This document shows positions 11,372 through 22,879 of a stretch of DNA of 64,000 nt, piece by piece. How positions within the stretch are numbered: position 1 is the first letter of the stretch; every line of letters begins with the position of its first letter. Where the stretch lies: contig NW_026562179.1 in assembly GCF_027943255.1 (NCBI RefSeq), forward strand, positions 6,264,501 to 6,328,500. The letters run 5' to 3'. This DNA comes from Anastrepha obliqua (lineage: Eukaryota; Arthropoda; Insecta; Diptera; Tephritidae). The translations under genes and the position numbers were made by a program. The notes under the pieces were generated by a model. It was not told where the DNA came from and searched no databases. It was given only the letters and a program-made list of their open reading frames with translations.

Positions 11372-11376
11372 CTAAG

Positions 11377-13327
11377 AAACTACCGAAAGATGTGAATCCT
11401 GTTGGTGTGTTTGCAAACAATGAGCTTGATTTAGAAGAAGTAGACGTATATGGATTCGATTACGACTATACCCTGGCATGCTACAAGCCTTGTCTACATG
11501 ACTTGCTGTACAATTTAGGCCGTGATAGATTGGTAAAAAAGTTCAAGGCAAGTTGTATATATATTTTCGCTCCTGTTATGTACTAGGATAAAGGTAATCA
11601 TTCTACTTCCAGTATCCTGAAGATATCTCAAAGTTAGAGTACATTCCGGGATTTGCAGTTCGTGGCCTCCATTATGATATCGAGAAAGGTTTGCTTTTGA
11701 AGCTCGATTCATTCCTTCAAATACAGCTTGGCTCGGTTTATCGAGGACTCACTAAGATTCCCGATGTGGAAGTTTTAAAACTTTATAAAAATCGCATATT
11801 ACCTATTGCATATGTTGAGGGCCAATCCAAAAACTACCAGGTAATTAATATCTATTGAATTCTATAGGAGTCTTCAGACCGTAAAATTTCCCGAATATCA
11901 TATAAACTAATACCGGGTTGTCGAAGTATACGTGTAAATTTAGTTAGTAGCATGAAGTTTTATTTAAAAAATACTTAAATAGAAAAATAAGTGCATTCTG
12001 GCTAAATATAATATAATATATTCAAAGCTACCTAATTGAAGCATTACCGAATCTGGTCTGAAGACCTCTTATTTTAGTTTAGCTATACTGCTCATTTTTG
12101 GTTTCCCTAAGCCTAATGCCAGGGGAAAAATGGTTCAACTAGCTGACTTGTTCTCCGTTCCCGAAATGTGTCTTTTGTGTAACGTTGCGGAGTATTTTGA
12201 AGGAAATCACATCGACTACAACCCCGAAATCTTGTTTCACGATATTAAATCAGCGGTCCAATCATGTCATCCTATAATGCACGAAATTGTTATGAAAAAC
12301 GTGGAGGATTATATTGAAATAAACTCCAGATTACCGGAATATTTTGAGAAATTAATTAAAGCGAGCAAAAAATTGTTTCTAGTAACTAATAGTCCTTTTT
12401 CCTTTGTGTAAGTAACTTAGTTTTAAAATCTGATATATATAAAACTCCTTGACTTTGTACAGAAATCGAGGAATGACTCTGTTGGCCGGCGAAAAGTGGC
12501 GAAAATTTTTTGATGTTATAATAGTTCAGGCGCGAAAGCCAAAATTTTTTACAGATGATTCGCGACCCATTCGCTTATATGATGAACAAACAAATTCACA
12601 TGTTTGGGATCGAGTTTCTAAGCTTGAAAAAGGGAAAATATACTACGAGGTAAAAAGGTATTACTGATAAGAATTTTCCGTATATTCATGTATTGATATT
12701 CCCAGGGAACAGTAAAACAGCTACAAGATTTAACTGGATGGCGTGGACATAATGTGCTGTATTTTGGTGACCATCCATATAGCGATTTGGCAGATGTGAC
12801 ATTGGAGCATGGATGGAGGACGGGAGCTATTATTAATGAGCTCACTGTACAACATTTACATTTAGCTCAGTAGCCTCAGAAAGTGTTACTAATTATGTTT
12901 TTTTCCTCTTTAAAACAGCATGAGATTGAGACATTGAATAATGTTAGTTTTAAAACTAACGCGAATTGGCTTCAAATGCTAACCCAACTCATAGAAGAAA
13001 TTCAAGACTACGACTGTGAGGCTGCACAGATATGTTTAGAAAAATGGCAACTAGAACGAGATATGCTCAGGTAAACGATGATCCATTTATATATTCAATA
13101 AAAATATTGCTTAATGATTTAGGAATCAAACTAAAATGGTGTTTAACAAGCAGTTTGGCAGCGTATTTCGGACATATCACAATCCGACGTATTTTTCTAG
13201 GCGACTTTTTCGTTTTGCTGATATATATACAAGTGATATAACAAATTTGGCCAACTATTCTGTCTTTCATACATTTTATCCTCGACGAGGAGTAATGCCC
13301 CATGAATACATTTCGTACTTCATGTAA
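11377..13327 (+). CDS. NT5DC2/3-like 5'-nucleotidase domain protein, 3' seven exons
   Basis: A HAD-superfamily protein resembling animal NT5DC2/NT5DC3. Exons I infer: 11377 (or 11372)-11547, 11613-11840, 12112-12407, 12463-12649, 12706-12846, 12919-13070 and 13123-13327. Joined, they read without a stop for roughly 460 codons. HAD motif I is [10 protein letters not shown] (nucleophile Asp, DxDxT). Motif II is VTNSPFSF. The last motif is [12 protein letters not shown]. The C-terminus has QFGSVFRT and [13 protein letters not shown], typical of the family. The first intron starts GC (AAG|GCAAGT); the others are GT-AG. No start codon is visible in exon 1, so one or more 5' exons, including any targeting sequence, lie elsewhere. 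It looks functional. Exact substrate is not established from sequence. Confidence 0.85.
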
Positions 13328-13332
13328 ATAAA
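13327..13332 (+). terminator. Polyadenylation signal AATAAA
   Basis: AATAAA overlaps the TAA stop of the NT5DC-like gene by one base. This is an unusually short 3' UTR if it is used; other AATAAA-like sites follow downstream (for example about 13656). Confidence 0.45.
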
Positions 13333-13333
13333 A

Positions 13334-14255
13334 TGTATTTATTATAAATATTATATAAGCGCTGTCATAACCGTAATCGATTTGTAAATTTTAAATCTAT
13401 CGTTGAATTTTTTACAGTAGTTCTTCCTCGAATTTAAAAGCTAGCTATTTTTATTTAGATAACGCTTATTATTTGACAACACTTAATTAAGCAGTAGCCG
13501 CTAAAAGCCCAAATTTGGCTAACTACTAAAATTAATTTAAGTTAAGTGAAATAGGTCTCCACATGTATTTTTTTTCGTCAAAAGACCAAGCTCAGATTGA
13601 TAAAATCATGTATGCCTTGATAACAACTAAAGATACTAATAATATAAATACATACAAATAAAATTGTATTTACTTGTTTAGCGCTTGAAATGTTACTCAT
13701 AGGTATTGGTAATGTGTTGAATAAATCTGTTATTAAATGCAATACATAATTATACTATACAATTTATTGAAGTTTTGTTTTAAAAGGCAAAAAAGAGATT
13801 GTACTAAAGAGTAAGTAATATGGCGCATTTTATAAATAAGTGAGCTATTTATTTTTTCAAGTATGGAATCAAACGCCAAACAAGCAACAATACAGTTTTC
13901 AACAATAAATTTATAGTACTTGTTTCGAGCGTTGAGTTATCCAATCAATTTAATCTGAACCTTTTTATGAATACCGACAAGTTCCTGTCTTCATAGGCAC
14001 CCGAGTTGGCACAAATAATGGCGATTTCTCTTGTGCTGCAAATATCAACCTGTATTGCCAATTAAACTCTTTTTTTCGCTTTTTTTCACTCTATGTATAT
14101 AGAGTGAGTAACATCTTATTTCATGCAGTTTCAATTTAAGTAGCATATATAGATTGTTGTAAGGTGAAAACCTGTCGCAATTAAAAAAAATTATATATTA
14201 ATATTTAGTTAAATGTTTTACCAACAAAGGGAGCAGAGCATAATTCGTGGAAATA
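13334..14255. other. Intergenic, no gene recognised
   Basis: AT-rich sequence downstream of the host gene. I see no coding motif, repeat family or RNA gene in it. Confidence 0.5.
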
Positions 14256-14512
14256 CGACCGCCGTAGCCGAATGGGCTGGTGCGTGACTACCATTCGGAA
14301 TTCACAGAGAGGACGTCGGTTCGAATCTCGGTGAAACACCAAAATTAAGAAAAACATTTTTCTAATAGCGGTCGCCCCTCGGCAGGCAATGGCAAACCTC
14401 CGAGAGTATTTCTGCCATGAAAAAGCTCCTCATAACAATATCTGCCGTTCGGAGTCGGCTTGAAACTGTAGGTCCCTCCATTTGTGGAACAACATCAAGA
14501 CGCACACCACAA
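14256..14512 (+). mobile_element. SINE copy lacking its 3' tail
   Basis: Same SINE family, with TAGCCGAATGG and GGTTCGAATCT boxes and the full central body. The copy stops at CACCACAA, just before the GAGGAGGAGCTCGG block and tail. It is followed by about 78 bp of unrelated sequence and then the duplicated exon. Confidence 0.85.
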
Positions 14513-14590
14513 TCGCATTAGTGACTGGCAATAAAATTGATTGTTTGTATATATTTAATTGTGTCGAATTGAATACGCATATACAAGACT

Positions 14591-14842
14591 TTAAAGTTAA
14601 AGGAGTTATATAAATATATTCCTTTCTAAAAAATACGTTAGAAAAAGCAAATTGACCTGTAACATATAAAACTTTAAATTTTTTTAAGCTAAGAAACTAC
14701 CGAAAGATGTGAATCCTGTTGGTGTGTTTGCAAACAATGAGCTTGATTTAGAAGAAGTAGACGTATATGGATTCGATTACGACTATACCCTGGCATGCTA
14801 CAAGCCTTGTCTACATGACTTGCTGTACAATTTAGGCCGTGA
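14591..14842 (+). pseudogene. Duplicate of NT5DC-like exon 1 and its upstream intron
   Basis: These 252 bases match 11274-11525 with no gaps and, by eye, only two substitutions. The copy includes about 100 bp of upstream intron, the acceptor, and codons through NLGR of the HAD motif I exon. It stops mid-exon where a SINE sequence begins. It lacks the donor site and cannot splice normally to downstream exons. The near identity implies a very recent event. Confidence 0.9.
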
Positions 14843-15112
14843 GGACGTCGGTTCGAATCTCGGTGAAACACCAAAATTAAGAAAAACATTTTTCTAATAG
14901 CGGTCGCCCCTCGGCAGGCAATGGCAAACCTCCGAGTGTATTTCTGCCATGAAAACGCTCCTCATAACAATATCTACCGTTCGGAGTCGGCTTGAAACTG
15001 TAGGTCCCTCCATTTGTGGAACAACATCAAGACGCACACCACAAATAGGAGGAGGAGCTCGGCCAAACACGCAAAAAGGGTGTACGCGCCAATTATATAT
15101 ATATATATATAT
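14843..15112 (+). mobile_element. SINE copy lacking its 5' head
   Basis: Starts inside the tRNA-like head (GGACGTCGGTTCGAATCT) directly after the duplicated exon. It then runs through the whole body to the GAGGAGGAGCTCGG block and a (TA)n tail. It overlaps the copy at 14256 for most of its length and shares its GGACGTCGG variant and a CATAACAATATC variant, so the two appear to be halves of one duplicated SINE. Confidence 0.85.
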
Positions 15113-15323
15113 ACAGTCCCATTCACGCTAGGGTTTGAAGTGAAGCCACAAATCGAAAACTTTGCCCACAAGTTGGCCACGAAATTTTTCATGTCGTCAC
15201 GGTAGTCAGTTGCTTGATTAACGGTATTCCACTTTTTTAGTTTTTGTAAACAGTATTAAACTTTTGTTTTATGCGATTTTTGGTATGTTTTTGATCATTA
15301 AGTGATTGGTATACAAGTTTATA

Positions 15324-15350
15324 CAGTCCTGTGCAAAAAAAACCGGACAG
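15324..15350 (+). repeat. Tc1-like left terminal inverted repeat
   Basis: Perfect 27-base inverted match to 16889-16915, including a run of eight A. It is preceded by the TA target dinucleotide. Confidence 0.95.
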
Positions 15351-15612
15351 TCTGAAAACTCCATTTTTTGAAGTAGTATGGATTTTATCAAATATGTTTG
15401 AATGTGGTTATATTCCATTGTGTTTTTAATACAAAAGTATGAAATAAAACCAATAAATTTCGTACGTGTTTTTAATATTTTCATACTTTATTTGTTTTAG
15501 CATAGTCAATAACGAATGTTTTATTATTAGTTTATCCTTATTATATAATCTTACAGCTAATTAATTCAAAACAAAATTAATTATTTCATTATAAATGTTA
15601 TAATTTGAAGTT

Positions 15613-16752
15613 TTAATACTTGGTCGCACCGCTTTTTGCCTTAATTACCGCTTTAATACGTCTCGGCATTGATGTAACCAGGGTTTGCAACAATTCCTCC
15701 GAAATATCGTTGTGCCAAGTGTCCATTATAATGTTATCCAGGTCAGTTTTGTTCTTCGGCTTTTTTTCAGCTGCCTGCTTCTTTACAATGGCCCAGAGGT
15801 TCTCAATTGGGTTTAGGTCGGGACTGTTACCCGGCCATTCCAATTGGACAATTCCGTTTTTTTCCATAAATTCTTTTACCTGCAACAAATAAGGAATAAA
15901 TCATTGGTTTTTTGATTCGACATTTAAACAAAACACTCGGGAGATTTAACAAAAATCATAACTTACTTTGTGAGATCGGTGGCATGGCGCAGAATCATCC
16001 TGAAATATAACGTCCGTTCTTAGAGAATACTGCTCCTCAATGACAGGTATTAAATGCCTATTTAAAATTGAAATGTAAGCATCTCCGTTCACCCGACCAT
16101 CAATAAGAGTCAGTGCTTTCGTTCCGTCATAGCTGAAGCAGCCCCATACCATTCTACCAACTGACTGTCTTATAGTAGGCAGTATGCATCCAGTTTTATA
16201 TCTTTCGCCAGATCTGCGCCTCACATGGTGGATACCATCCGATCCAAAGAGGTTAAACTTGGATTCATCCGAAAAAATCACATTATTCCAGTGCTCGACA
16301 GTCCAGTTTTCATGAGTTTTGGCCCATCGGTATAGTTTTTGATGCATTTTTTCGTCCAAAAACGGCTTTTTTGCGGGATGTCTTCCTACAAAACCGCCAT
16401 TTATCAATCTCCTACGCACAGTAGATGAATCTATTTTGACGCCAGTTGCATCCAAGAACTCCTTCCTGATGTCTGCCGAACATTTGAAACGGTCCTGGAT
16501 ACACATCCGCTTAATCATCCGGTCTTCAGCAGGCGACGTCTTTTTTCGTCGCCCACATCCTTTCTTTCGCTCCGTTGAAGCCGTTTCTGCAAATTTCTTT
16601 AAAAAATCGGCAACAGATGATTTGCTGAAGCCTACTTTAGCAGAAATTTGACGTACGGACAATTTTTGCTGTGATAGTGCAATAATTTGCCCCGTAACGA
16701 CAGCTCCCATTTGCTTCGATCTTGGCATATTTTTGATATTAACACTTGCCAC
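15613..16752 (-). CDS. Tc1-like transposase, DD34E, one intron
   Basis: DDE transposase for cut-and-paste transposition. Exon 1 is 15967-16752 and exon 2 is 15613-15879. The 87-bp intron (15880-15966) has GTAAGT and TTGCAG ends and joins in frame, giving about 350 residues, a normal Tc1 length. The N-terminal paired-like helix-turn-helix includes LSVRQISAKVGFSKSSVADF, then a basic linker (RKKGCGRRKKTS) and a second HTH (IDSSTVRRRL). Catalytic residues: first Asp in FSDESKFN, second in FQDDSAPCH, Glu in SPDLNPIENLW, with 34 residues between the last two. Start chosen at MASVNIKNMPRS; a start at MPRSKQMG is also possible. No stop or shift is seen, so it may be active. Confidence 0.9.
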
Positions 16753-16888
16753 GTATCAACTATTTCACTTATTGGTTAAATTATGATACAAATTAATTCA
16801 AAACTGTTCTATTTATATACAAAAAAAAGCTACTTACCGCCAAGAAGCTTTATAATCAAGCTATAGAAATTTAAATAGGGTAAATTAG

Positions 16889-16915
16889 CTGTCCGGTTTT
16901 TTTTGCACAGGACTG
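16889..16915 (-). repeat. Tc1-like right terminal inverted repeat
   Basis: Perfect inverted partner of 15324-15350, followed by TA. Confidence 0.95.
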
Positions 16916-17100
16916 TATATAATGGGCCGTCGTACTACGATTGAACAGCGAGAATCTGTAATTAAACATTCCCAAAGGGGAAAAACGCTGTAAAGAATTG
17001 CTAAAATGGTTCATTTGAGCAATTCTACAGTTCAAGCATCTAATGATGTGGCAATAAAATGTAGCGGGGAGAAACCTAAATCCTTAATTGTTGCTACAAT

Positions 17101-17809
17101 AAATGTTGCGGGGGGAAATCCTAAATACAGGCCACAAAACTTGTACAATCCTATCGTACCCCATTCCTAGTATTCTCCTTACAAAAATGAAACGTCTGTT
17201 TATTTATTATAATAAAATTTATTATTCGAAATTCAGTACTGCTGTCTTCAGGTACATCATCTTCAGTGTTTTGTTTTAATATTTTAGAATATGTATTCTC
17301 AATACTTTCATCACGTTCCGCTGTTTTCGGAATAGACATATTCTTTCTTTTCACTGAACGCGACTTATTAATATTTTCAGAGCTCCGAAGTTGTCTTGAA
17401 CTTTTCCAGAATCACATCCCATGGTAAATTACTTAAAAAATAATTTATTTTAACACACAACTATCGACTGCTCAGTGCAACGACTACAGGCATACTGGCA
17501 ACAAAAAAATATTTTTCAGCACTTGTGCTACCTAGAAATTGTAAATATATGTAGTAGGGCACATAAGGGAATAATATATTGAAATTTATATACATCGAAA
17601 TGGATATTCATAACAACAAAACCCTGCTGCTAGCTACTTGCTCTTGAACGCTCCGGAGCGCCCGAGCGCTCTTTGTTAATTGTTGAATAACTCGAAAAGT
17701 ATTTGTCAAATTTATACACAATATTTTAAAGATATTATAATTTAAGGAAATGCAAACGAAAAATCCAATTTTTTGAAAGTTCTGACTACCCGTAACCCCT
17801 TAATTGCTA
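17101..17809. other. No gene recognised
   Basis: A minus-strand open frame (17151-17354) has an acidic, lysine-rich composition but no domain I recognise. The rest is AT-rich. A short palindromic GC-rich patch (CTCCGGAGCG, near 17650) is present. Confidence 0.45.
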
Positions 17810-18530
17810 AAAAGCCACTTGGTGCAACGTTGTAAGCTGACGAGATACTCGTCTCTCTAACAACGCCAGGAATATTGTCTCATGGCAGAAATTGCTTGTC
17901 ATAGCTGGCGAAGGTTCACACAGAAACCTTGACACTCTGGTTCCGGGATTGACTTAAGCTGTTAACCGACAATGAAATGCCCGGGAGTTAGAAGTTCTGA
18001 ATCACAAGCAGCTGCAGAGTTATCACAAAGTGGGCGAGAGTTTACGCTATTTCAGAAGTGTGTTGAACTCTTCGTATGACAGTAGAACTTCTCCCAGTAC
18101 GTGTTTCAAGTGCTGCTTGGCACGTTTGACTCCCATATGAGGTGCAGCCGGTGGATTAAAGAGCCATTCGAGATTCGAATCCGCAACGAAAGAATGAAGT
18201 TTAGTGTCAGCCATACATAGCTGAAATGCGACGCGCAACTCCTTCTCGGCTCCAACAAAATTTGTACACTTGTCTCATGTCATGACGTTATAAAAGCCTC
18301 TGCGTTTTGTGAACCTTTTAAACGCATTTAGGAACGGTGACATTGACAGGTCATCAACAAATTCGAGATGCATCGCACCATTGCACATACAGATGTACGA
18401 GCAAATGTAGCCTTAGCTCTTCTTGGGTGAAGTCGTAGAGGTAAGGTCCGGCGAAATCGACAGAAGAGTGAGTAAAACAACGGGCGTTAGTTGTGCGAGT
18501 GACAGGTAGATCACCCATGGCTTATGTTGG
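17810..18530 (-). pseudogene. Bel/Pao retrotransposon integrase, core and C-terminus
   Basis: The minus strand reads AMGDLPVTRTTNARCFTHSS then VDFAGPYLYDFT (about 18420-18520), the first catalytic Asp block of Bel/Pao integrase. Next are NLEWLFNPPAAPHMG and the Glu-side helix KRAKQHLKHVLGE (18047-18200). The C-terminal LTPGHFIVG and RDEYLVSLQ strings lie toward 17815. Frames break at several places. The piece is the downstream continuation of 19870-22175, from which a LINE separates it. Confidence 0.75.
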
Positions 18531-19869
18531 CATAAATGCTTTCTGGACACGTTCAAGCCTACTAATATGACAAGCATAATATGGTCTCCAATTAAAGACG
18601 GCGTATTCCCACTTCGGACGTATATAAACACTTTGGATTATATGGATCAACAAAGTTTGTATAGAGTCAAGTATGGAGTAAGACTTTGAATTGGTATACA
18701 TAAATTAAATGTCTTTGAAAAGAGAATTTAGAATCAAGTACCACACCATGATCGATAATGTAACTTCGATTAGATAAAAAAAAACCAAAAATGTGGTAGG
18801 AAGTGGGTATAAGAGAACAACATTTAGAATAAGAAACATAAAAACACTTGCTTACTTTTAAATCTAACTTATTTCTTGTACACCAAGCAACAACGTTATC
18901 TAAATCAGATTGAATGTTTAAACCATCTACTGTACCTGCGATCCCCTAGTATATCTTTAAATCCTCGGCATACAAGAGAAAATTTGCGATATTAAAACAC
19001 TCCCCGTACACTTCCCTGGCGTACACCAGAGGACGCAATAAAAGAAATATGTAGATGACGCTCCATCAACATTACCGACACATTTTAGAGGAGAGATAGG
19101 AGTTAATCCATGAGTGAAATGAAATCCGATATCACCAAGTTTGGAAACTAAAACCCTGTGATTAACCTTATCAAATGCTTTTGAAAAGTCTGTGTAAACA
19201 GTGTCAACTTGATGTTTTGAATTGCTGAATTCTATCTTCAACATCAGAAAGCATTAAGGTTAACGAACCAATATTGGTTGAGGAATTCGTGTTCGAGTGA
19301 CACTCATGAATTAAATCTGAGTCTACTTGAAAATTTGAACAAACAAATCTGGAAAAAGATTGGCTGCATCTATAGAAGTATGCGCTTGAGTTTCGTTTTG
19401 TAGACAACAGAAGTAATATTTAAGCATGATTTCCTGGGAACTAGGATTTAATTTAATGTCCGTTTCGAACTTAAGAATATAATTTCGCCTTAAATTTCTA
19501 TCCAAATATTTAAGTTTTCTAGAGATATGTAGATATTTATCGTTATGAGTGATAGAGTGAGAAAACTTAAGCTTATTCAAATATTAATTTCTCAAATGTT
19601 TAAGTTTTCTCTGCCTTTTGTATCATTGGTATATTATTTTTACAGATATCATTTATAGTATGCTTAAAAATATCGTAACAATTGGCAACTTCAACCTCAG
19701 TAAATAAGGAATCTTAATCTAAAATATCTAATTAATTGTATTGAAATCAAAGTTTCTAAAACAAAAATTAGTAGTCACGTTATCAGAATATAAGTCATAA
19801 AACACATAGAATTCTATATGAAGGATAAGTGATACATGATGCAGACCAGGGGTAGACAGAGGGTCTACA
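18531..19869 (-). pseudogene. LINE fragment nested in the Bel/Pao integrase
   Basis: At its 3' side (about 18540-18600) the minus strand gives RPKWEYAVFNW and YYACHISRLERVQKAF, a typical Jockey-like thumb/C-terminal RT string. At 18957-19244 it carries VDTVYTDFSKAFDKVNHRVL, the RT block A containing a catalytic Asp. Further upstream is poorly conserved. Catalytic YADD was not found, and frames are broken. Bel/Pao integrase sequence flanks it on both sides, so it inserted after that element. A short tail or target duplication could not be pinned down. Confidence 0.6.
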
Positions 19870-22175
19870 CATTCTAGTAAAGAAGAATTCTTAGGCAAGA
19901 TAATGGGATGCCTAATATTTGGAGCGACTTCTGCATTTTTCAATCTCCGTCAACACATAGAACACAAGTCTCATCCATAAACGGCTGCAATAGCAAAATA
20001 TTACTCTGAAGCGGGATTGATCTTTTAGCGTTGCAAAGAGAAATTTCATTAGAAAAATAAAACCGTTGCGTATACCTGAATAGGCGAAGTTTAGCTTCAG
20101 ATAACTCTTGGCAACTCGGAGTACCAAAACGCTTTATAAGGTTGCGTCACCTGTTAACTTGAATTTAAGTCAAAAAACTTTAAACGTAGGAGATGACTCG
20201 GCGCAGCTTAGAATATGATGACCACGGACCAGTGGTCTGTAGAGTTAGTCACATGGCCACCAATACTACTTCATATGCCCAGCTCTATCGTAGGCTCTTT
20301 AGATGTCTTCTGCTTCCACAATAGTTCAGCACTCCTCAGGATAACAGGACCAGCCAACCACAATTGATGGTGTAATAATTCAGAGGGGGCTATACCTCTT
20401 TTAACACAGTCTGCAGGATTATGTTCAGAGCGGACGTGATTCCAACACTTGGGAGACAGGACTTCTTGAATGTCAGGGACGCGATGAGCAATAAACGTCA
20501 TCCAATGTTATGCTAGAGTCAGCCCAAGCGAAAAGCGGGTAGCGGAGATAGGGCCAGAAGTGCAGCACGCTTTACAGCAGTTTATCAGAAAGATGCGCGG
20601 CGCATAGTTCAAGACGTGGTAATGTTGTTGATTTAGGCGGTGCCACCAGGGTTTTCGATTAAATTAGTGACACAGTAATGCTACCGCCACTTTGTGTTGT
20701 ACGCGCGTGCAAAACGTCAGCGTAAGTGCGCTCGGACGCGTTAGCGAACGCGAGCAATTGCGTAAATGACCCAGCTAATTCCGTACCAAGCCAGCGGTTT
20801 ACCTTCAAATGTGTCAACTGCTGGAGTTCTATGCGATGCTCCAACCATTTCGTGGCGATGGGCTCACGAATGTTGTCATCCCAACCTACATTAGTGCGCC
20901 ATATGTTTCGAAACCACATTTTTGAATTTATAGTTGCGGGAGCAAGTAGCCCCAGAGAATCGAAGAGCGTACTTGCGTCCGATAGCAACATACGCTAGGT
21001 CAAATTAACAGGCAGTTCCCTCAAATTAATGATAAATGTGAAATAGTCTTCCTCTGTGTTGAAATAAGACATAGAGCGTGAACATCCTTATCATCGGCGA
21101 TATAGTGTGATATGTTAGTAGAAGCATTGGAAATGCTTGCGTTTAGTTCAGCGAAGTTCGATCCCACTTGCGAAGTTCAAACCACCCGTCCCTCAATATT
21201 CCGGATACCTTTTGCTGCAGCAATCGAAGTTCTTCTTAAATAGATGCACCAGTAAGTGGATCAGCCACATTAAAATCCTAGAGGACGACATTAACAGCTC
21301 TAAGAGAACCATTTGACGAATTTCTTGCCGTCTGTTGAAGTGATTGGACTCCTAGATGAGGCGCAGCTGCCTCTCCGTACGTCACGCGAACCATGCGAAA
21401 ATCTTGGATGGGCAGGGATGGGTGGCTACGCCATACGATACATTGCAAATTAGCATGTTTTGAGGATACATTTTGAAGACATCAGCCGTTACAGCATAAC
21501 GGTGCATTCTAAAGCAAGGCAAGATCGTGTACAAATCTTACTGCAGTTGAGATCCTACAAATAATTCGTCATTTATTGGCGTGTGATACGTTTTTTGCTG
21601 CGCTTCCTCTAACCCCCACAACCTGTTCAATGCTCGATCTAGCTGAACATCACAATGCAGCGACTGTAAGCGTGGCATATCAGGCTCATTCACGCTTCCA
21701 AACAGAGTCCACTCAAAGACCGTCAGTTGAGGCATAAGGGTGCCGGATGGACCCTTACGAAATTCTGTACAGACAAGTTGATCCATAACGTCCATGCCAA
21801 TCAATATATCGACAAACCCAGGTTTCATAAACTGCGGTTGGGCAAGAGAAAGAAGAAAGAGAAAGTGATACTTCACCTCTAGCTCGTCCACCTTGCGTTG
21901 ACCTAATTCCGGTGATGTAAACATCGAATGTTGCTCGCGGCAGGCACAAGCAGTGCACAAGCGCCTCGGTTACAAAGAACCATATGATCCAGAGTCGAAA
22001 AGTAAACGTGCAAGCTGCCAATTACCGGAACACTTACGTACCTTCACTAATGCGGTGGATAATAGCACAACTCTTTCTACTGAGATGGGCGGGTTGGCGC
22101 TGGAGTTCAAGCATGAAGGGACGCGTGCAGCGTCGGGCTTGCTGGAAGTTTAAAAGCTTTTGCACTTACCTTTGA
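19870..22175 (-). pseudogene. Bel/Pao retrotransposon pol: protease, RT, RNase H, zinc domain
   Basis: In order on minus: a Bel/Pao pre-protease string (VLLSTALVKVRKCSGNW) and the protease active site LLFDSGSYGSL near 21990. Next is the protease/RT linker (DILIGMDVMDQL; TVFEWTLFGSV) at 21538-21850. RT connection follows, with SDASTLFDSLGLLAPATI and WRTNVGWDD at 20659-20991. Then comes NPADCVKRGIAPSELLHHQLW (20 of its residues match the RNase H to integrase junction) at 20271-20501, and the integrase zinc-region approach KNAEVAPNIRHPIILPKNS near 19900. Stops and shifts occur throughout, and no LTRs were recognised. It is dead and ancient. Confidence 0.8.
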
Positions 22176-22879
22176 TGTGGCGTCAGCAGTGAACAACGGG
22201 CGGGACGCGTTGCAGGCGTAACGGTCCTTGAAGGTACGGCACCGTGCAAAAGGGTGTGAGGACGATATTTATACATGCGGCAAGTAGAAGCACTGTTACA
22301 TTGATCTTTATAGTGACTGAACTTAAGATTCACTACAATATGCACACACGTTATTCTGTTCTGAAACCCGGGGGAACACATTTGTCAACTTGCTTGCTGA
22401 TGCAGTTAAGGTCAACCCATTCGCTGCCAAGCCTAAATTATATGAAGTCATTCCCATTGCCATTTAAATTTTGAGTGGTATGGCTTACAAAAACCCTGTT
22501 ATTTCTTGGTAAGAACACATATATTATCCTAGATAATCATTTACAAGCAGAAACCCAAAGACGAGAATACCCGTCGTTGGCAATGGGAAGGCAAGGGGAC
22601 TCGATATCCTTTTTCGCATTTGCGTACGTTTTAGCAGAAAAACAAATAATAAATCACACATATGGATAAAATAATGAAAATGTATATTAATAAAACGAGA
22701 CACAACATTCTGTAAATTGGCAACACTTAGAAATTCACTATAGTCGATTACAGGGTCTGAGCATATAACGAGATAATGTACATAGTACCGCGTATATTGA
22801 TTTCACTTTGAACTGAGTAACTGCAACATCTCTTATCAGTAATCACAATAGTTTTGTAGAGTTCAGATTAACAAGCTAT
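22176..22879. other. No gene recognised
   Basis: Between Bel/Pao protease and the next LINE. It could include decayed Bel/Pao gag, but no zinc knuckle or other motif is seen. Confidence 0.4.

Larger units (their letters stand above)
15324..16915 (-). mobile_element. Tc1-like transposon, structurally complete
   Basis: The element is 1592 bp, flanked by TA on both sides (15322-15323 and 16916-16917). It is bounded by identical 27-bp inverted repeats starting CAGTCCTGTGC and ending CCGGACAG. It carries one transposase gene on minus, uninterrupted once a single 87-bp intron is removed. Everything needed for cut-and-paste movement appears present, which is exceptional in this window. Confidence 0.9.
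15114..17100 (+). mobile_element. Older Tc1-like element remnant hosting the intact Tc1
   Basis: CAGTCCCATTCACGCTAGGG at 15114 resembles a Tc1-type end. Beyond the younger Tc1-like insertion, 16921 begins a coding start, MGRRTTIEQRESVIKHS, followed by an HTH-like KMVHLSNSTVQ with one stop near 16990. I read this as one decayed Tc1-like element into whose leader the 15324-16915 element inserted. The right end was not found, and sequence after about 17040 loses similarity. Confidence 0.45.

Noticed and set aside
14709..14897. A second functional NT5DC-like gene
   Set aside because: Only one partial exon is present and it runs directly into a SINE; no downstream exons follow.
17151..17354. Small minus-strand gene with acidic residues
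   Set aside because: No start context, neighbours or motif to support it; could be a piece of an unrecognised transposon.
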